Of a DNA stretch of 17,634 bases, positions 1 through 6,403 are shown piece by piece. Below the pieces are notes generated by a model. The model did not search any database. It had not been told where the DNA came from and worked only from the letters and a program-made list of their open reading frames with translations. Each line of letters opens with the position of its first letter. The stretch's first letter is position 1. The position numbers and the translations under genes are program-made. The stretch covers positions 1 through 17,634 of the forward strand of contig CAZBWE010000049.1 in assembly GCA_964495465.1 (NCBI GenBank). Reading direction: 5' to 3'. Source of the stretch: CAZBWE01 sp964495465. GTDB taxonomy: Bacteria; Planctomycetota; Phycisphaerae; Sedimentisphaerales; Anaerobacaceae.

Positions 1-53
1 AGAGTGACGGACTTCGAATCCGAAGGTTGCAGGTTCGAGTCCTGCCGGGCGCG
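1..53 (+). tRNA. tRNA-Arg(TCG), 3' part
   Basis: The window opens inside a tRNA. The anticodon stem-loop is at 7-23 with a 7-base loop at 12-18 and anticodon TCG at 14-16, which reads CGA codons. The outermost anticodon-stem pair is an A-A mismatch. The T arm is perfect (29-33 with 41-45). The 3' acceptor strand is 46-52 and the discriminator base is G53. No CCA is encoded. A short T run (55-59) follows. The 5' acceptor strand and most of the D arm lie outside the window. Confidence 0.9.
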
Positions 54-223
54 GTTTTTGTAAGGGGCATAGGGCGAATCAGTCACCTGCGATAGAAGTA
101 AATCTATTAAAGCCAAGCCCTATAAGGTCTGCAATATTTCCACACAAGCAGTGTTTTGTAAAAAGAACTGTGGTTTAGGTATCATTTCAAAAAGTGCCGG
201 TTTGTTTTTACCGATGTCTTATT

Positions 224-251
224 TTGATGTTGCTTTTCGGATAGTTATAGG
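224..251 (+). promoter_or_regulatory. Weak candidate promoter for the PAS gene
   Basis: TTGATG (224-229) and TATAGG (246-251) are separated by 16 bp, a loose sigma-70-type match about 65 bp before the PAS gene start. The rest of the 54-314 gap holds no gene. It has a 7-bp inverted repeat (69-75 with 117-123) that could form a large-loop hairpin after the tRNA. An 11-bp direct repeat (279-289 and 313-323) has its second copy overlapping the start codon; this may be chance. Confidence 0.3.
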
Positions 252-314
252 TGTTTCGATAGGTAGAAGTCGGTTGTCAGATGGATAATTGGTGCTTTTT
301 CGAGGATTAATTAG

Positions 315-1028
315 ATGGATAATATGATTTCTGAGATTAATCGTGTCAAGCGGACGGTGAGGTATTTAACGATGATAGCCGAGCAGGCAGGCGAAGCAAT
401 TGCTGTGGTGGACCAAAACGGGGTACTTCGGTTTGTTAATGACGCGTGGGTTACGATGCATGGTTACGACAACAGAAATGCGCTGGTTGGCAAACATATT
501 AGCGCATTCCACAGCGAAGAGCAAATGCGGGCCGATGTGATTGGTTTCATTGAGGAGACCAAAAGAAGAGGGCGGCTCGAGGGGCCAATCGAACACATGC
601 GAAGCGATGGCACGGCATTTGCCACACGGACAAAAATGACAGCATTTAAAGACGAGCTGGGTAATGTCGTCGGACTTATTGTTTTTGTAACAGATATCAG
701 CGGTCGTAAAAAGGCAGAGGAGCTGCTCAGGCAGCAAGGGGCACAATTGGCGACGGTCAGCACGCAGCTCAAGGGGCAGGTCGCCGAGCGCAGGCGTGTG
801 GAAAACGAACTGCGGCAATACCGCGAGCATTATGAGCAGCAAACCGTCGAATTAAGTAAAGCCAACGAACAGCTCCAGAATCAGGTCATTGAGCATATGC
901 GGGTGGAGAACGAATTGCAGGAATATTGCAATCGGCTGGAGCAGCAGATTGATGAATTGGCGGCGGCGGTTAATAAAGTCGTCCAATTTGCTACAACTGA
1001 TTCTCAGTTATTTTTCCAGAGGAACTAA
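315..1028 (+). CDS. PAS-domain protein with coiled-coil tail, no output domain
   Basis: A 237-residue soluble protein. Residues about 19-132 form one PAS/PAC unit, recognisable from the segment around residues 30-50 (VVDQNGVLRFVNDAW) and the PAC-type ending VTDISGRKKAEE. The remainder, about 137-222, is predicted coiled coil built from two copies of a 35-residue repeat that share the core RVENEL. This tail resembles the linker that joins PAS domains to histidine kinase cores, but the gene stops there: no HisKA, HATPase, GGDEF or response-regulator region follows in any frame. It may sense a ligand or redox state and act through dimerisation with a partner, or be a remnant of a larger sensor kinase. 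A GAGG ribosome site lies about 9 bases before the ATG; a second ATG at codon 4 is an alternative. There is no signal peptide or membrane segment. Confidence 0.8.
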   Translation: MDNMISEINRVKRTVRYLTMIAEQAGEAIAVVDQNGVLRFVNDAWVTMHGYDNRNALVGKHISAFHSEEQMRADVIGFIEETKRRGRLEGPIEHMRSDGTAFATRTKMTAFKDELGNVVGLIVFVTDISGRKKAEELLRQQGAQLATVSTQLKGQVAERRRVENELRQYREHYEQQTVELSKANEQLQNQVIEHMRVENELQEYCNRLEQQIDELAAAVNKVVQFATTDSQLFFQRN

Positions 1029-1360
1029 TACAAACAGTCATTATCTGTGTTAGTCAGCAAATCTGGTTGAATCCGTACATTCTAAGAATCGAAATCATTT
1101 CACTTTTTAGCTCATTACCGTACTTAGGCCGCGCGCTAAAGCAATTACCCATTCATTAAGGTCTCGCGTTTTAACCTGTAAAAGTATATACGCTTGCTGA
1201 ATAAGGCGATTTCGGGGCAGAATTTCTGTTACCGAATGTCAGATCGGCGCCTTTAATGGGTAGAGCAGAATCTTATATTTCTTTGATAGTGAGGTTAAAA
1301 CAGATAATCCGGGCTGGCGGGATAATCCGGGTAGTCCTGCCGGGCCAGAGAAAGGAGCGT
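1029..1360 (+). promoter_or_regulatory. Intergenic leader with a GC-rich stem-loop before the TPR gene
   Basis: No gene is supported here if the next gene starts at 1361. The most distinctive element is a stem-loop at 1311-1346: 1311-1322 pairs with 1335-1346, 11 pairs including two G.T wobbles and one G-G mismatch, around a 12-base loop. It ends 4 bases before the ribosome site AAAGGAG (1351-1357). The 11-base word GATAATCCGGG occurs at 1303-1313 and again at 1321-1331, so part of the stem and loop is a direct duplication. A weak imperfect hairpin (1024-1054) lies at the end of the PAS gene without a T run. I see no convincing -35/-10 pair; TATATA at 1185-1190 lacks a good -35. Confidence 0.4.
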
Positions 1361-3550
1361 ATGATGTTAGCGGGAAAATATAAAAATGCTTTTAGGATTG
1401 TTTGTATGACGCTGGCTTTGGCAATGACGGTTTTTTCAGAATCCGCATTAGCTGAAAAAACACGCGGTGAAGACAGCAAAAAGGGTGGTAGTGCTCGGGA
1501 AAACCGACAGGTTAGCGAAGCATCTCCTTCCAGGCAATCCCGGCCATCCTCAAACGACCACAAAGCAACTACGAATGTAACGGTTCGTTCACAGGCAGTA
1601 AAATCTCAAACCAATACAAGCGTCTCAAAACCATCGCAACAGAGTAGCTCAATAAAGATTAGCGCCCAAAGCATTCGGCAGGCACGCAGTGTGTTACCCA
1701 GTAGTAGCTCTGCCGTAAGGGTAAGAAGTTCATCGCGCGCTAGCAAGCCGATAGGACGAGGTTTCACTTCTGGAAAACAGGTATCTGTAAAAGCAGATAA
1801 TCAAATAAGCTCAGGAATAACATCGCGTATCGGCAGCAAAATTATTAACAGGCAGTCGTTATCAACTACCGTGGAAAAGTCGCCCTCAACAGGTGTAAGC
1901 AGCACAAACCCGGCCAGGACGGACAGCGTCGGCGGCGCGATTGGCATAAAGAGCACGTCTGCCGGCAATACTGCGGAACGACAAGCGATAAGCCCCGGCG
2001 CGCGAATAAATATAGAGAAAAGGGAGAGAATTATCAGCCCAATCAGTGAACAAAAGGCAACTGTTACTGTTGTGCAAAAGCCGTCGAACACGCCTTCGAG
2101 TAGTCCTGTAAGGTCGAATAATATTCAGGGCATTACAAATTCAAGAAGCGGGCATAAGACATCTTCTGCAGCTATTGTTTCGCTGCGCAAAAATGACTCA
2201 AAGGTAACCCTGACGGATACAGGTCGAAGCAATCGAATAAATTCTGACAGGGCCTCTCGCATCGGGAGTGTAGTTGGTGCTGGAAAACCGTCCGCCTTTG
2301 GCTCAAGAGAACATATTGGTGATAGTAAACCAAAGAATGATAATACAACACCGGCACGTAGTAATAATTCTGGTGTTTTGAGAAGTTCTAAATCCAATGA
2401 TAAGCGTTCAGGAAAGATAGCCGATGGTAGGCGAGGACATAAAAACATAATTGGGAGAGTCTTCAATAGGTTGTCGGCCGGCTCAGAACCAAGAAAAATT
2501 GTCTCCAGCAATCTGAAAACTTCTGTGAGTAGCGGGGAATTGCGCGGTGTATCCAAAAGGGATGTAACTGATGAGCATCGCTTTGAGGGAAGACATTTTT
2601 CACCTCGGGTTTACAAAGAGCGTTCGGAAGTAGTCCAACACGTCCGTCGCAATGAGCATGTTTACAGGGATTATTATGACCGGATATGCCACAGGATTGT
2701 CCGGCCTAAGTACCATTTCACCGTATATTATAATTGGGGGCCGCGTTTTAGATTTAGCTATGTTTATCCTTATTACCTGCGTAAATACGTATTCGTGAGT
2801 CTTGGCGGGTATTGGCCGATTGAGTACAGTTGTGTCCGCTATTACTGGTATGGCTGTCATCCTTATCGCTGGTATGGCTACTATCCTATAGCTCGCGAAA
2901 TAAAGGGTAATACTTACACGTATTACACATATAACTACTACTATAACGGCACAACTATTCCATCCTATGCCGGTCAAATAGTGCCTGTTGACCATACTAC
3001 CTTTGCGGACGTTCGGGAGAAGCTCGCACTGCAGGGGGTTCAAGGGCCCGGGGTGCCGACTTTGGCTGATACCTTTTTCGATGAAGGTGTCAGCACATTT
3101 GAGGCCGGCGATTATAGGGCGGCCGTTGAGAAATTCGCCAGGGCAATGGGGCTGGCGCCCGATGATATGATACTTCCTTTTGCCTATAGTCAGGCCCTTT
3201 TAGCCAATGAGCAATATTCAGAAGCGGCCGATGTTCTTCGAACAGTGCTGGCGGAAGTCAGTCCGGAAAAGGAAGGCGTTTTCTATCCACGCGGGCTTTA
3301 TCCTGATGAAGAGGTATTGCTTGGACAAATCGATTGCCTTAAAGAGGCGGCGGAGTCGTTCAGCTTCGATGCAGATTTGCAACTGTTGCTGGGTTATCAA
3401 TTGCTCGGTATAGGTGAGATAGACCAGGCGGTCGAGCCGCTGCTGCGGGCCAGTGAGGATTTGGAGAATGCACCTGCTGCTAATATCCTGCTCGAACTGC
3501 TGGAAAAAATCAAAGCCGGAAACAGCGAAGCTCAGAATACTGGTCAATAA
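1361..3550 (+). CDS. Exported Ser-rich, Tyr/Trp-rich protein with C-terminal TPRs
   Basis: A 729-residue protein from the start at 1361, chosen because AAAGGAG sits just upstream and the reading gives a clean signal peptide ending A-L-A at residues 29-31. The frame stays open to an ATG at 1256, but that start has no ribosome site and would put 35 residues before the signal peptide; ATG 1364 is equally possible. After the signal comes about 390 residues of low-complexity, basic Ser/Asn/Thr/Arg/Lys sequence, probably disordered. A striking aromatic block follows (genomic about 2640-2960), packed with Tyr and Trp (such as RYYWYGCHPYRWYGYYP). The end, from about 3060, holds helical tetratricopeptide-type repeats (FEAGDYRAAVEKFARAMGLAP and later units). 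Likely extracytoplasmic; the function is unknown. A scaffold or cell-envelope role is a guess from the composition. The Gly-zipper lipoprotein gene follows on the same strand. Confidence 0.8.
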   Translation: MMLAGKYKNAFRIVCMTLALAMTVFSESALAEKTRGEDSKKGGSARENRQVSEASPSRQSRPSSNDHKATTNVTVRSQAVKSQTNTSVSKPSQQSSSIKISAQSIRQARSVLPSSSSAVRVRSSSRASKPIGRGFTSGKQVSVKADNQISSGITSRIGSKIINRQSLSTTVEKSPSTGVSSTNPARTDSVGGAIGIKSTSAGNTAERQAISPGARINIEKRERIISPISEQKATVTVVQKPSNTPSSSPVRSNNIQGITNSRSGHKTSSAAIVSLRKNDSKVTLTDTGRSNRINSDRASRIGSVVGAGKPSAFGSREHIGDSKPKNDNTTPARSNNSGVLRSSKSNDKRSGKIADGRRGHKNIIGRVFNRLSAGSEPRKIVSSNLKTSVSSGELRGVSKRDVTDEHRFEGRHFSPRVYKERSEVVQHVRRNEHVYRDYYDRICHRIVRPKYHFTVYYNWGPRFRFSYVYPYYLRKYVFVSLGGYWPIEYSCVRYYWYGCHPYRWYGYYPIAREIKGNTYTYYTYNYYYNGTTIPSYAGQIVPVDHTTFADVREKLALQGVQGPGVPTLADTFFDEGVSTFEAGDYRAAVEKFARAMGLAPDDMILPFAYSQALLANEQYSEAADVLRTVLAEVSPEKEGVFYPRGLYPDEEVLLGQIDCLKEAAESFSFDADLQLLLGYQLLGIGEIDQAVEPLLRASEDLENAPAANILLELLEKIKAGNSEAQNTGQ

Positions 3551-3566
3551 GTATTATTGCGGTGAT

Positions 3567-3609
3567 GGCTTCGGCCTGGCTCGAATGTAACCTCGAGCCG
3601 AAAGAAGCC
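3567..3609 (+). terminator. Two-tier hairpin after the TPR gene
   Basis: An outer 6-bp stem (3567-3572 with 3604-3609) encloses a perfect 7-bp stem (GGCTCGA 3578-3584 with TCGAGCC 3593-3599) and an 8-base loop. No T run follows, so this may be an mRNA 3'-end stabiliser or a factor-dependent stop and not a classical intrinsic terminator. Confidence 0.5.
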
Positions 3610-3660
3610 TGCCTATGATAGCTAATTTAGGAACAAATTCAAATTTAATGGAGGTGTAAA

Positions 3661-4071
3661 ATGATTAAAGCATTGTTAAAAATTTTAATAGTGACGGTTG
3701 TGGGTTTTGGTTTCGTATTTGCTGCCGGTTGTGAGAGTGATGCACAAGTCGGCTCGGCTATTGGTGCGCTGGCCGGCGCCGGTATCGGCCAGTTGGCGGG
3801 CGGTGATACTGAGGCAACCTTGATTGGAGCAGCAGTGGGGGGCGGCGCCGGCTATATATTGGGCAATGAAAGCGACAAGAAAAAAGCACAGGCCGAAAGA
3901 TATTCCATCCGTGATGAGATGAGCTACGTTGCGGTCAATGTTACCAACAGTAACGGCTCTATCAGCCAAGTGAGATTGAGAAGACATGGCGTGGGTTATG
4001 TCGGCACAAGAGGCGAATACTATAGTCACCTGCCGAGCGAGAATGAGTTGAGACCGATATACGGCTTTTAG
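3661..4071 (+). CDS. Glycine-zipper lipoprotein
   Basis: A 136-residue protein. Residues 1-23 are a hydrophobic export signal ending A-A-G before Cys24, a plausible lipobox, so the mature protein is likely lipid-anchored. Residues about 29-68 form a glycine zipper with small residues at regular spacing (GSAIGALAGAGIGQLAGG, then GAAVGGGAGYILGNES), the pattern of the SlyB/YMGG outer-membrane lipoprotein class. The last ~65 residues are a polar, probably beta-rich tail ending in RPIYGF. A strong GGAGGTG (3650-3656) lies 4 bases before the ATG. The gene sits between two hairpins, so it may be its own transcript or the end of the upstream one. Family members affect envelope integrity; a specific function cannot be read from sequence. 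Confidence 0.8.
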   Translation: MIKALLKILIVTVVGFGFVFAAGCESDAQVGSAIGALAGAGIGQLAGGDTEATLIGAAVGGGAGYILGNESDKKKAQAERYSIRDEMSYVAVNVTNSNGSISQVRLRRHGVGYVGTRGEYYSHLPSENELRPIYGF

Positions 4072-4119
4072 CGGCAGGGTAAGTGACCGTAAAGGTTCAA
4101 AGAGCCGCTTTTGTTTCTA
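4070..4119 (+). terminator. Probable intrinsic terminator after the lipoprotein gene
   Basis: AGCGGC (4070-4075, overlapping the stop codon) pairs with GCCGCT (4104-4109) across a 28-base loop, followed at once by a T-rich tract (4108-4119). The loop is large but the stem plus T tract fits an intrinsic terminator, and a strong new promoter begins 23 bases later. Confidence 0.55.
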
Positions 4120-4141
4120 TTGACTATGAATAACTCGACTA

Positions 4142-4170
4142 TTGAAGAATTTGAGCTTTTCATATATAAT
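4142..4170 (+). promoter_or_regulatory. Promoter of the sigma-factor gene
   Basis: TTGAAG (4142-4147) and a consensus TATAAT (4165-4170) with an ideal 17-bp spacer. Transcription would start near 4177, giving a leader of about 58 bases. This is one of the best sigma-70-type matches in the window. Confidence 0.65.
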
Positions 4171-4177
4171 TATCGTT

Positions 4178-4191
4178 ACCTGACGTCAGGT
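4178..4191. promoter_or_regulatory. Perfect 14-bp palindrome at the transcription start
   Basis: ACCTGACGTCAGGT is identical to its reverse complement. It begins 8 bases after the -10 box, at the expected start of transcription. That position suits an operator for a dimeric repressor. No regulator gene of a recognised DNA-binding family other than the sigma factor lies in the window. Confidence 0.5.
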
Positions 4192-4234
4192 TAGTGCCTT
4201 TAATAGACAGGGCGGCAGTTTCGGTGATTTCAGG

Positions 4235-4849
4235 ATGACGAGTGGAATGCAGGACAAAAGTGGCAATAGACACGCTATGAACAAGCGGCTGCGAAACGCC
4301 CTAAAAGGACTCACCGCCCCGGATGCAGAGCGGCGTCGCCGGGCTATGGAGCCCTTTGTGCGGGCCACCTTTAGCAGCTTCATAAGGTGTTTGTACCGCT
4401 ATCTGGGCAATGAAGTAGAGTGTGAAGATGTTCTTGAAGACGTATATGCCGATATCTGGGAAAATCCTCAGCGACTGCGTGATGTTACCAGCGAGAATGA
4501 ACTTTTGCGAACTGTATATTTATACTATATGCGGAAGCGCCTTAGACAGGTTTACCGAAGGATAAATCGAAATTTAAACTTATCGCAGAAGGGTATGATG
4601 AATCTTGTCGCCCCCGAATTAAGCGCTCTTGAGATGGTGTCTCAAATGGAGTGCCATCAGGTTCTTCGGCTAATGTTAAGCAAACTAAAAGCCAGAGAGA
4701 GAAGGGCGATAGAGCTTTGGATGGAAGGTATGTCTAACAGGTCGATAGCCAATGAGCTGAAAACGACGGTCGGGGCAGTTAAAATGCTTGAATATAGAAC
4801 TATTTTGAAGCTGAAGAAGATGTTAAGCGAATATTATGACAAAGATTAG
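4235..4849 (+). CDS. ECF-type RNA polymerase sigma factor
   Basis: A 204-residue sigma-70 family protein of the two-domain ECF type. Region 2 spans about residues 38-85 (FIRCLYRYLGNEVECEDVLEDVYADIWENP, with the usual acidic DVLEDVYADIW helix). A basic, Tyr/Arg-rich linker follows. Region 4 spans about 145-200 (LKARERRAIELWMEGMSNRSIANELKTTVGAVKML), the helix-turn-helix that reads the -35. It would direct RNA polymerase to a small regulon. The start is not firm: ATG 4235 has only AGG immediately before it; ATG 4247 and 4277 are in frame and also lack a strong ribosome site. No zinc-finger anti-sigma gene is adjacent, and the next gene is a small unknown protein. Region 2 lies late, since the N-terminal 35 residues are an extra basic stretch. 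Confidence 0.88.
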   Translation: MTSGMQDKSGNRHAMNKRLRNALKGLTAPDAERRRRAMEPFVRATFSSFIRCLYRYLGNEVECEDVLEDVYADIWENPQRLRDVTSENELLRTVYLYYMRKRLRQVYRRINRNLNLSQKGMMNLVAPELSALEMVSQMECHQVLRLMLSKLKARERRAIELWMEGMSNRSIANELKTTVGAVKMLEYRTILKLKKMLSEYYDKD

Positions 4850-4855
4850 TTATCA

Positions 4856-4887
4856 GTTTGGGCCACCAAACGTTCTTTGTTTTGTTT
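4856..4887 (+). terminator. Small hairpin with T-rich tail after the sigma gene
   Basis: GTTTGG (4856-4861) and CCAAAC (4866-4871) form a perfect 6-bp stem around a 4-base loop, followed by a T-rich run to 4887. It could end the sigma transcript or attenuate read-through into the next gene, which starts 30 bases later behind its own good ribosome site. Confidence 0.45.
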
Positions 4888-4916
4888 GAGGAACCTTTAC
4901 ATAGGAGTAGGTAAAA

Positions 4917-5258
4917 ATGGTTGAGAAAAACCGGGAAATACAGGAATTGCTTGTTGATTACGCAGGTGCCTTGCGTGATGGTTGTATTCCGACGTTTCTG
5001 AAGTCGCTTACGCGAGATGAAGCGGAAATGATAACGACTTGCCGAGAGTTTCAGGATTCCGTGGAGATAGTGAGGGTTCTGAATAGTGTCGGCTTTGCTG
5101 ACAATGCTGTTGCACCAAATGTGGGCCTATTCATATCACGAGTCGATGCTGAAATATCCTCTCGATTGAAAAAGGCCAGGGCATCGTCACGAGGCAGCTA
5201 CACTACCGAGGCAGGGCCTGCGCATAAAACGGGAAAAAATGCTGAGAAATCGATATGA
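4917..5258 (+). CDS. Small acidic protein of unknown function
   Basis: 113 residues, not recognised. The N-terminal ~80 residues look helical (EIQELLVDYAGALRDG, then LTRDEAEMITTCREF), and the last ~30 are polar and basic, probably unstructured. There is no signal peptide, membrane segment, Cys/His zinc site or clear DNA-binding motif. AGGAG (4904-4908) and TAGG lie just before the ATG, so translation should be efficient. The stop codon overlaps the start of the next gene as ATGA, which implies translational coupling with the editing-like protein. Its place directly after an ECF sigma gene makes an anti-sigma or sigma-partner role conceivable, but nothing in the sequence itself proves this. 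Confidence 0.75.
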   Translation: MVEKNREIQELLVDYAGALRDGCIPTFLKSLTRDEAEMITTCREFQDSVEIVRVLNSVGFADNAVAPNVGLFISRVDAEISSRLKKARASSRGSYTTEAGPAHKTGKNAEKSI

Positions 5259-6334
5259 TTCTGGATTGCCACCAATGCTTAACCTGCTATTTTGAGGACA
5301 AGGAGCCATCATCGAGGATAGATGCCGCTGCAATTTCACCGCCACAGCCGAAAATGGTTTTCAGAAATGTGCTGCTGGTATTCGTCTGTATCGAGCTATA
5401 TGACAGCAAAGAGGAGATGCAGGAAGCTGCACAGGAATTCGCATCTTTGTCGGAGCTGATAGGCAAAAGGCCGATTGTGCTGTGTCCAAATGTTCATTTG
5501 TCAATCGACAGAGCTCCGGAGAAGCAGGCCGCTTACCTGATTGGTGAGTTGGAAAAGATGCTTGTCGCCAAAGGCTACGATGTACATCGGCTGTCGTTTG
5601 GCTACCATAAACAATATGGCATGGAATGTATGGGCAATGTAGGCAGTGTCGTAGGCAGAAGGTTCTATGGCTCTCAGGAGAAGCAGTTCCTGCGGCTTTT
5701 AACCCGGCTTGGCGTTTGTCCACCGGAGTCTCTGCCAAAGGAAATGCCGTCCTGGGCGAAGGTTCTGACCGAAAGACAACTGAAGGTATTGGGCAGCCGA
5801 AGAGAAACATACAATGTCGCCAGGAAAATGCTTCAGGAACAGCTTGACAGCACCGGTTATAGTGAGATTTGGACGTGTATGTTGTTCGAAGGTGAACGGC
5901 AGCCGATGGATGATTATCTCAGTGCCCTCTATGAAATCATAATTGATTATCCCGATGTAAGAGTGCATCGGGCACTGAACCTGAGTGTGCCGGGACTTTC
6001 CAACGCCGCTTATCATCTTTTTCGTAAATACCCTGAGGCCATCAAATCGGGCGGACTTCGGATTTACAACAGCAAGGTCTCTGACCTGGAGTTTTTGTTA
6101 ACCCAAAAGGCGGTGCTGCTGGCCTTTCCGCATATACCCAGAAGGGCCAAGGCACATGCAGGAGAAATATCGTTCGGAATTTACTGCAGGGACGAAGATT
6201 TTGCGAGGAACCTGATACAGTGGTATCGAACTTTTCTCGTCGATGCGCGATTTGGATGGGTTCGGACAGAAGCTGAACTAAACAACGTCATTAACGAGCT
6301 GGAAGAGGAAATGTTTCAGGACAGGCGTGAATAG
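5255..6334 (+). CDS. ThrRS-editing-domain-like protein with novel C-terminal region
   Basis: 359 residues. Residues 1 to about 140 match the layout of the archaeal-type threonyl-tRNA synthetase N-terminal editing domain (tRNA-Thr_ED, a D-aminoacyl-tRNA deacylase-like fold that removes Ser from Ser-tRNA-Thr): an opening ending in YFED, a VLLVFVCIEL strand near 39-48, CPNVHLS at 77-83, the helix around 89-108 leading to GYDVHR, FGYHK at 115-119, and C-x-G at 125-127. From memory of the archaeal enzyme, the Pro, His and Lys of the active site are present (P78, H81, K119), while the neighbouring Tyr is His118 and the Glu in the GHPLxE segment is absent (GNVGSV here). Residues about 155-359 are not synthetase-like: no class II motifs and no anticodon domain. 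That part is alpha/beta in look, with a stretch near 265-330 loosely like the PLD/TrmB sensor fold (tentative). The ATGA overlap and the match of residue 1 onward to the family support this start. It may trans-edit mischarged tRNA, or sense tRNA or amino acid. Confidence 0.7.
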   Translation: MILDCHQCLTCYFEDKEPSSRIDAAAISPPQPKMVFRNVLLVFVCIELYDSKEEMQEAAQEFASLSELIGKRPIVLCPNVHLSIDRAPEKQAAYLIGELEKMLVAKGYDVHRLSFGYHKQYGMECMGNVGSVVGRRFYGSQEKQFLRLLTRLGVCPPESLPKEMPSWAKVLTERQLKVLGSRRETYNVARKMLQEQLDSTGYSEIWTCMLFEGERQPMDDYLSALYEIIIDYPDVRVHRALNLSVPGLSNAAYHLFRKYPEAIKSGGLRIYNSKVSDLEFLLTQKAVLLAFPHIPRRAKAHAGEISFGIYCRDEDFARNLIQWYRTFLVDARFGWVRTEAELNNVINELEEEMFQDRRE

Positions 6335-6403
6335 GATTCAAGAATTGCCGGACAAACCAGCTTTGGAACTGATAACATAGAATAGCAGATTGGGGTCGAA
6401 ACT

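Noticed and set aside
1249..1257. GCCTTTAAT shared with 4196-4204 as a possible common promoter element
   Set aside because: A 9-base match between two places is expected many times by chance in a window of this size, and flanking bases do not align.
1256..1360. In-frame upstream start for the TPR gene
   Set aside because: No ribosome site, and it would bury the signal peptide behind 35 residues; a clear AAAGGAG precedes 1361.
2600..3043. Minus-strand open frame of 147 codons under the Tyr/Trp-rich block
   Set aside because: Produced by reverse reading of Tyr codons, giving an Ile/Val-rich chain; there is no ribosome site or homology signal.
4235..4849. Possible full-length primary sigma factor or LuxR-type regulator
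   Set aside because: Only regions 2 and 4 are present in about 200 residues; there is no region 1.2/3 and no receiver domain, so ECF type fits best.
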